The notes beneath the pieces are model-generated. The model did no database searches and was not told where the DNA came from. It saw nothing but the letters and a program-made list of their open reading frames with translations. From NCBI GenBank assembly GCA_036504595.1, contig DASXUX010000056.1:1-64000 (forward strand): a stretch of DNA of 64,000 bases, read 5' to 3'. Source of the DNA: DASXUX01 sp036504595 (lineage in GTDB: Bacteria > Planctomycetota > SZUA-567 > H5-PLA8). The translations under genes were made by a program, and so were the position numbers. How positions within the stretch are numbered: position 1 is the stretch's first letter; every line of letters starts with the position of its first letter. Below, piece after piece: positions 62,948-64,000 of the stretch.

Positions 62948-63868
62948 ATGAGCCATTCCACCCGTCACGCGTCACCCGTCACTCGTCACGCACTTTCTGT
63001 GGTGTGGCTGATCGCCTTTGCGCTCCCCGCTTCCGCAGGCGAAAGCATCCTCGCGCCCGACGCGAAGCTCGAGAAGCTCGCTGGGGACTTCAAGTTCACC
63101 GAGGGACCGGCGTCGGATGCTCAGGGCAACGTGTTCTTTACGGACCAGCCCAACGACAAGATTTTGAAGTGGAGCATCGACGGCAAAATCTCGGTGTTCA
63201 TGGAGCCCGCCGGCCGCTCAAACGGGTTGTGCTTCGACGCGAAGGGCAACCTGTGGGCGTGCGCGGACGACAAGAACGAACTGTGGGTGATCGATACAGC
63301 CGGCAAAGCGACTGTTGTCGTGAAGGACTACCAAGGCAAGCTGCTCAACGGGCCCAACGATGTTTGGGTCCGGCCGGACGGCGGCGTGTACTTCACCGAT
63401 CCGTTCTACAAGCGCGCGTATTGGAAGCGCGGGCCGAAGGAGCAGAAGAACGCGGTCTATTATCTGACTCCGGACCAGAAGACCGTTTCGCGCGTCGTCG
63501 AAGATCTCGTCGAGCCCAACGGACTCATCGGCACGCCGGACGGGAAGGTTCTTTATGTGGCGGACATCGGGGGCAAGAAGACTTTCGCGTATGAGATTCA
63601 GCCCGATGGGACTTTGACGAATAAGCGCCTCTTCTGCAGCATGGGTTCGGACGGCATGACGATCGACAGCGAAGGCAATGTTTATCTGACTGGCAACGGC
63701 GTCATTGTCTTCGACAAGAGCGGCACGCAGATCGAGCACATCAAGGTGCCGGAGCCGTGGACGGCGAACGTCTGCTTCGGCGGCAAAGACATGCAGACTC
63801 TATTCATCACCGCCAGCAAAAGTCTTTATTGCCTGAAGATGCGCGTGAAGGGCGCGGGAAGCCAGTGA
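62948..63868 (+). CDS. Secreted SMP-30/gluconolactonase-like beta-propeller
   Basis: 306 residues. ATG 62948 after GGGCAAC; signal segment about 14-30, preceded by a leader (HSTRHASPVTRH) encoded by a GTCACCC heptamer run (62959-62992). The propeller has the metal-site pattern of the family: FTEGPASDAQGNVFFTD, GRSNGLCFDAKGNLWAC, LLNGPNDVWVRPDGGVYFTDPFY and EPNGLIGTPDGKVLYVAD. It hydrolyses sugar lactones, which fits the oxidation products of the upstream Gfo/Idh. The repeat-encoded leader makes the first 12 residues suspicious; a start further in is possible. Confidence 0.9.
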   Translation: MSHSTRHASPVTRHALSVVWLIAFALPASAGESILAPDAKLEKLAGDFKFTEGPASDAQGNVFFTDQPNDKILKWSIDGKISVFMEPAGRSNGLCFDAKGNLWACADDKNELWVIDTAGKATVVVKDYQGKLLNGPNDVWVRPDGGVYFTDPFYKRAYWKRGPKEQKNAVYYLTPDQKTVSRVVEDLVEPNGLIGTPDGKVLYVADIGGKKTFAYEIQPDGTLTNKRLFCSMGSDGMTIDSEGNVYLTGNGVIVFDKSGTQIEHIKVPEPWTANVCFGGKDMQTLFITASKSLYCLKMRVKGAGSQ

Positions 63869-63872
63869 CGGC

Positions 63873-63916
63873 GGGTTTCTGGTGTCTGGTGGTCTGGTAG
63901 TCTGGTGGTTTGGTAC
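63873..63916. repeat. TCTGGTG heptamer repeat
   Basis: GGTTTCT, GGTGTCT, GGTGGTCT, GGTAGTCT and GGTGGTTT in tandem between two genes, the same type as 36100-36148. Confidence 0.85.
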
Positions 63917-63933
63917 TGGCGCGAGGATCAAGC

Positions 63934-64000
63934 ATGTCAGAACAGAACAATCCACAGGCAACGTCGCTCATGCCAAAGCTCGGAATCGGCACCGTTGTCT
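63934..64000 (+). CDS. Partial CDS running off the right edge
   Basis: ATG 63934 follows GCGAGGATC. The 22 visible residues (MSEQNNPQATSLMPKLGIGT...) have no signal peptide and no recognisable motif. Only the start of an unidentified protein is seen. Confidence 0.55.
   Translation, partial: MSEQNNPQATSLMPKLGIGTVV

Overview
The window is GC-rich bacterial DNA dominated by secreted carbohydrate-active and carbohydrate-associated proteins. It suggests a member of the PVC superphylum, most likely Planctomycetota or a near relative. The clues are Tat-exported Gfo/Idh/MocA oxidoreductases ending in an RREYRKGW motif, an HzsA-related multihaem protein, a sulfatase plus an FGE-family protein, HEAT-repeat secreted proteins, DGC-domain proteins and a DUF6600-like protein. 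The exact phylum is inferred; no rRNA gene is present.

Layout. 0-2.2 kb: the tail of a cyclase-like repeat protein, then an ExbB-ExbD-ExbD energy-transducing cluster with a terminator. 2.4 kb: tRNA-His. 3.1-4.6 kb: a PLP-dependent Cys/Met-metabolism enzyme. 5-14.3 kb: GH28-like, GH9, beta-propeller-like, SGNH and GH84-like secreted proteins. 14.7-28.4 kb: a sugar isomerase/epimerase plus Gfo/Idh pair, an FGE-like membrane protein, a large Ig-like secreted protein, a PAS-AraC regulator divergent from a second Gfo/Idh gene, a HEAT-repeat protein and a sulfatase. 28.4-44.3 kb: a tandem DGC protein, a PKD-domain protein, a DUF6600-like coiled-coil protein and four large glycosidase-like proteins. 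44.3-48.4 kb: an accessory island with a six-unit REP array, a REP-associated tyrosine transposase (RAYT) and an A/T-rich HEPN-STAND NTPase gene that is probably an antiphage defence gene. 48.6-55.4 kb: a large CBM9-like/glycosidase protein, a GH10 xylanase, a decayed PIN/antitoxin pair and a PfkB sugar kinase. 55.6-64 kb: an HzsA-related cytochrome, then PL10 pectate lyase, Gfo/Idh, SGNH hydrolase and SMP-30 lactonase, a coherent pectin/uronate set.

How the genes could work together. GH28, PL10, GH9, GH10, GH5-like, GH84-like and fucosidase-like enzymes would release sugars from plant or algal polysaccharides and glycans. Sulfatase and SGNH esterases would remove side groups. Gfo/Idh oxidoreductases, the isomerase, the lactonase and the PfkB kinase would process monosaccharides. 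ExbB/ExbD would energise outer-membrane uptake.

The most unusual content is repetitive DNA. Heptanucleotide tandem repeats occur at about 16 loci. Several palindromic families sit between genes and also in frame inside at least six proteins, two of them nested in one another. Two paralogous box arrays, near 17.0-17.5 kb and 41.6-42.1 kb, each lie between divergent gene starts.
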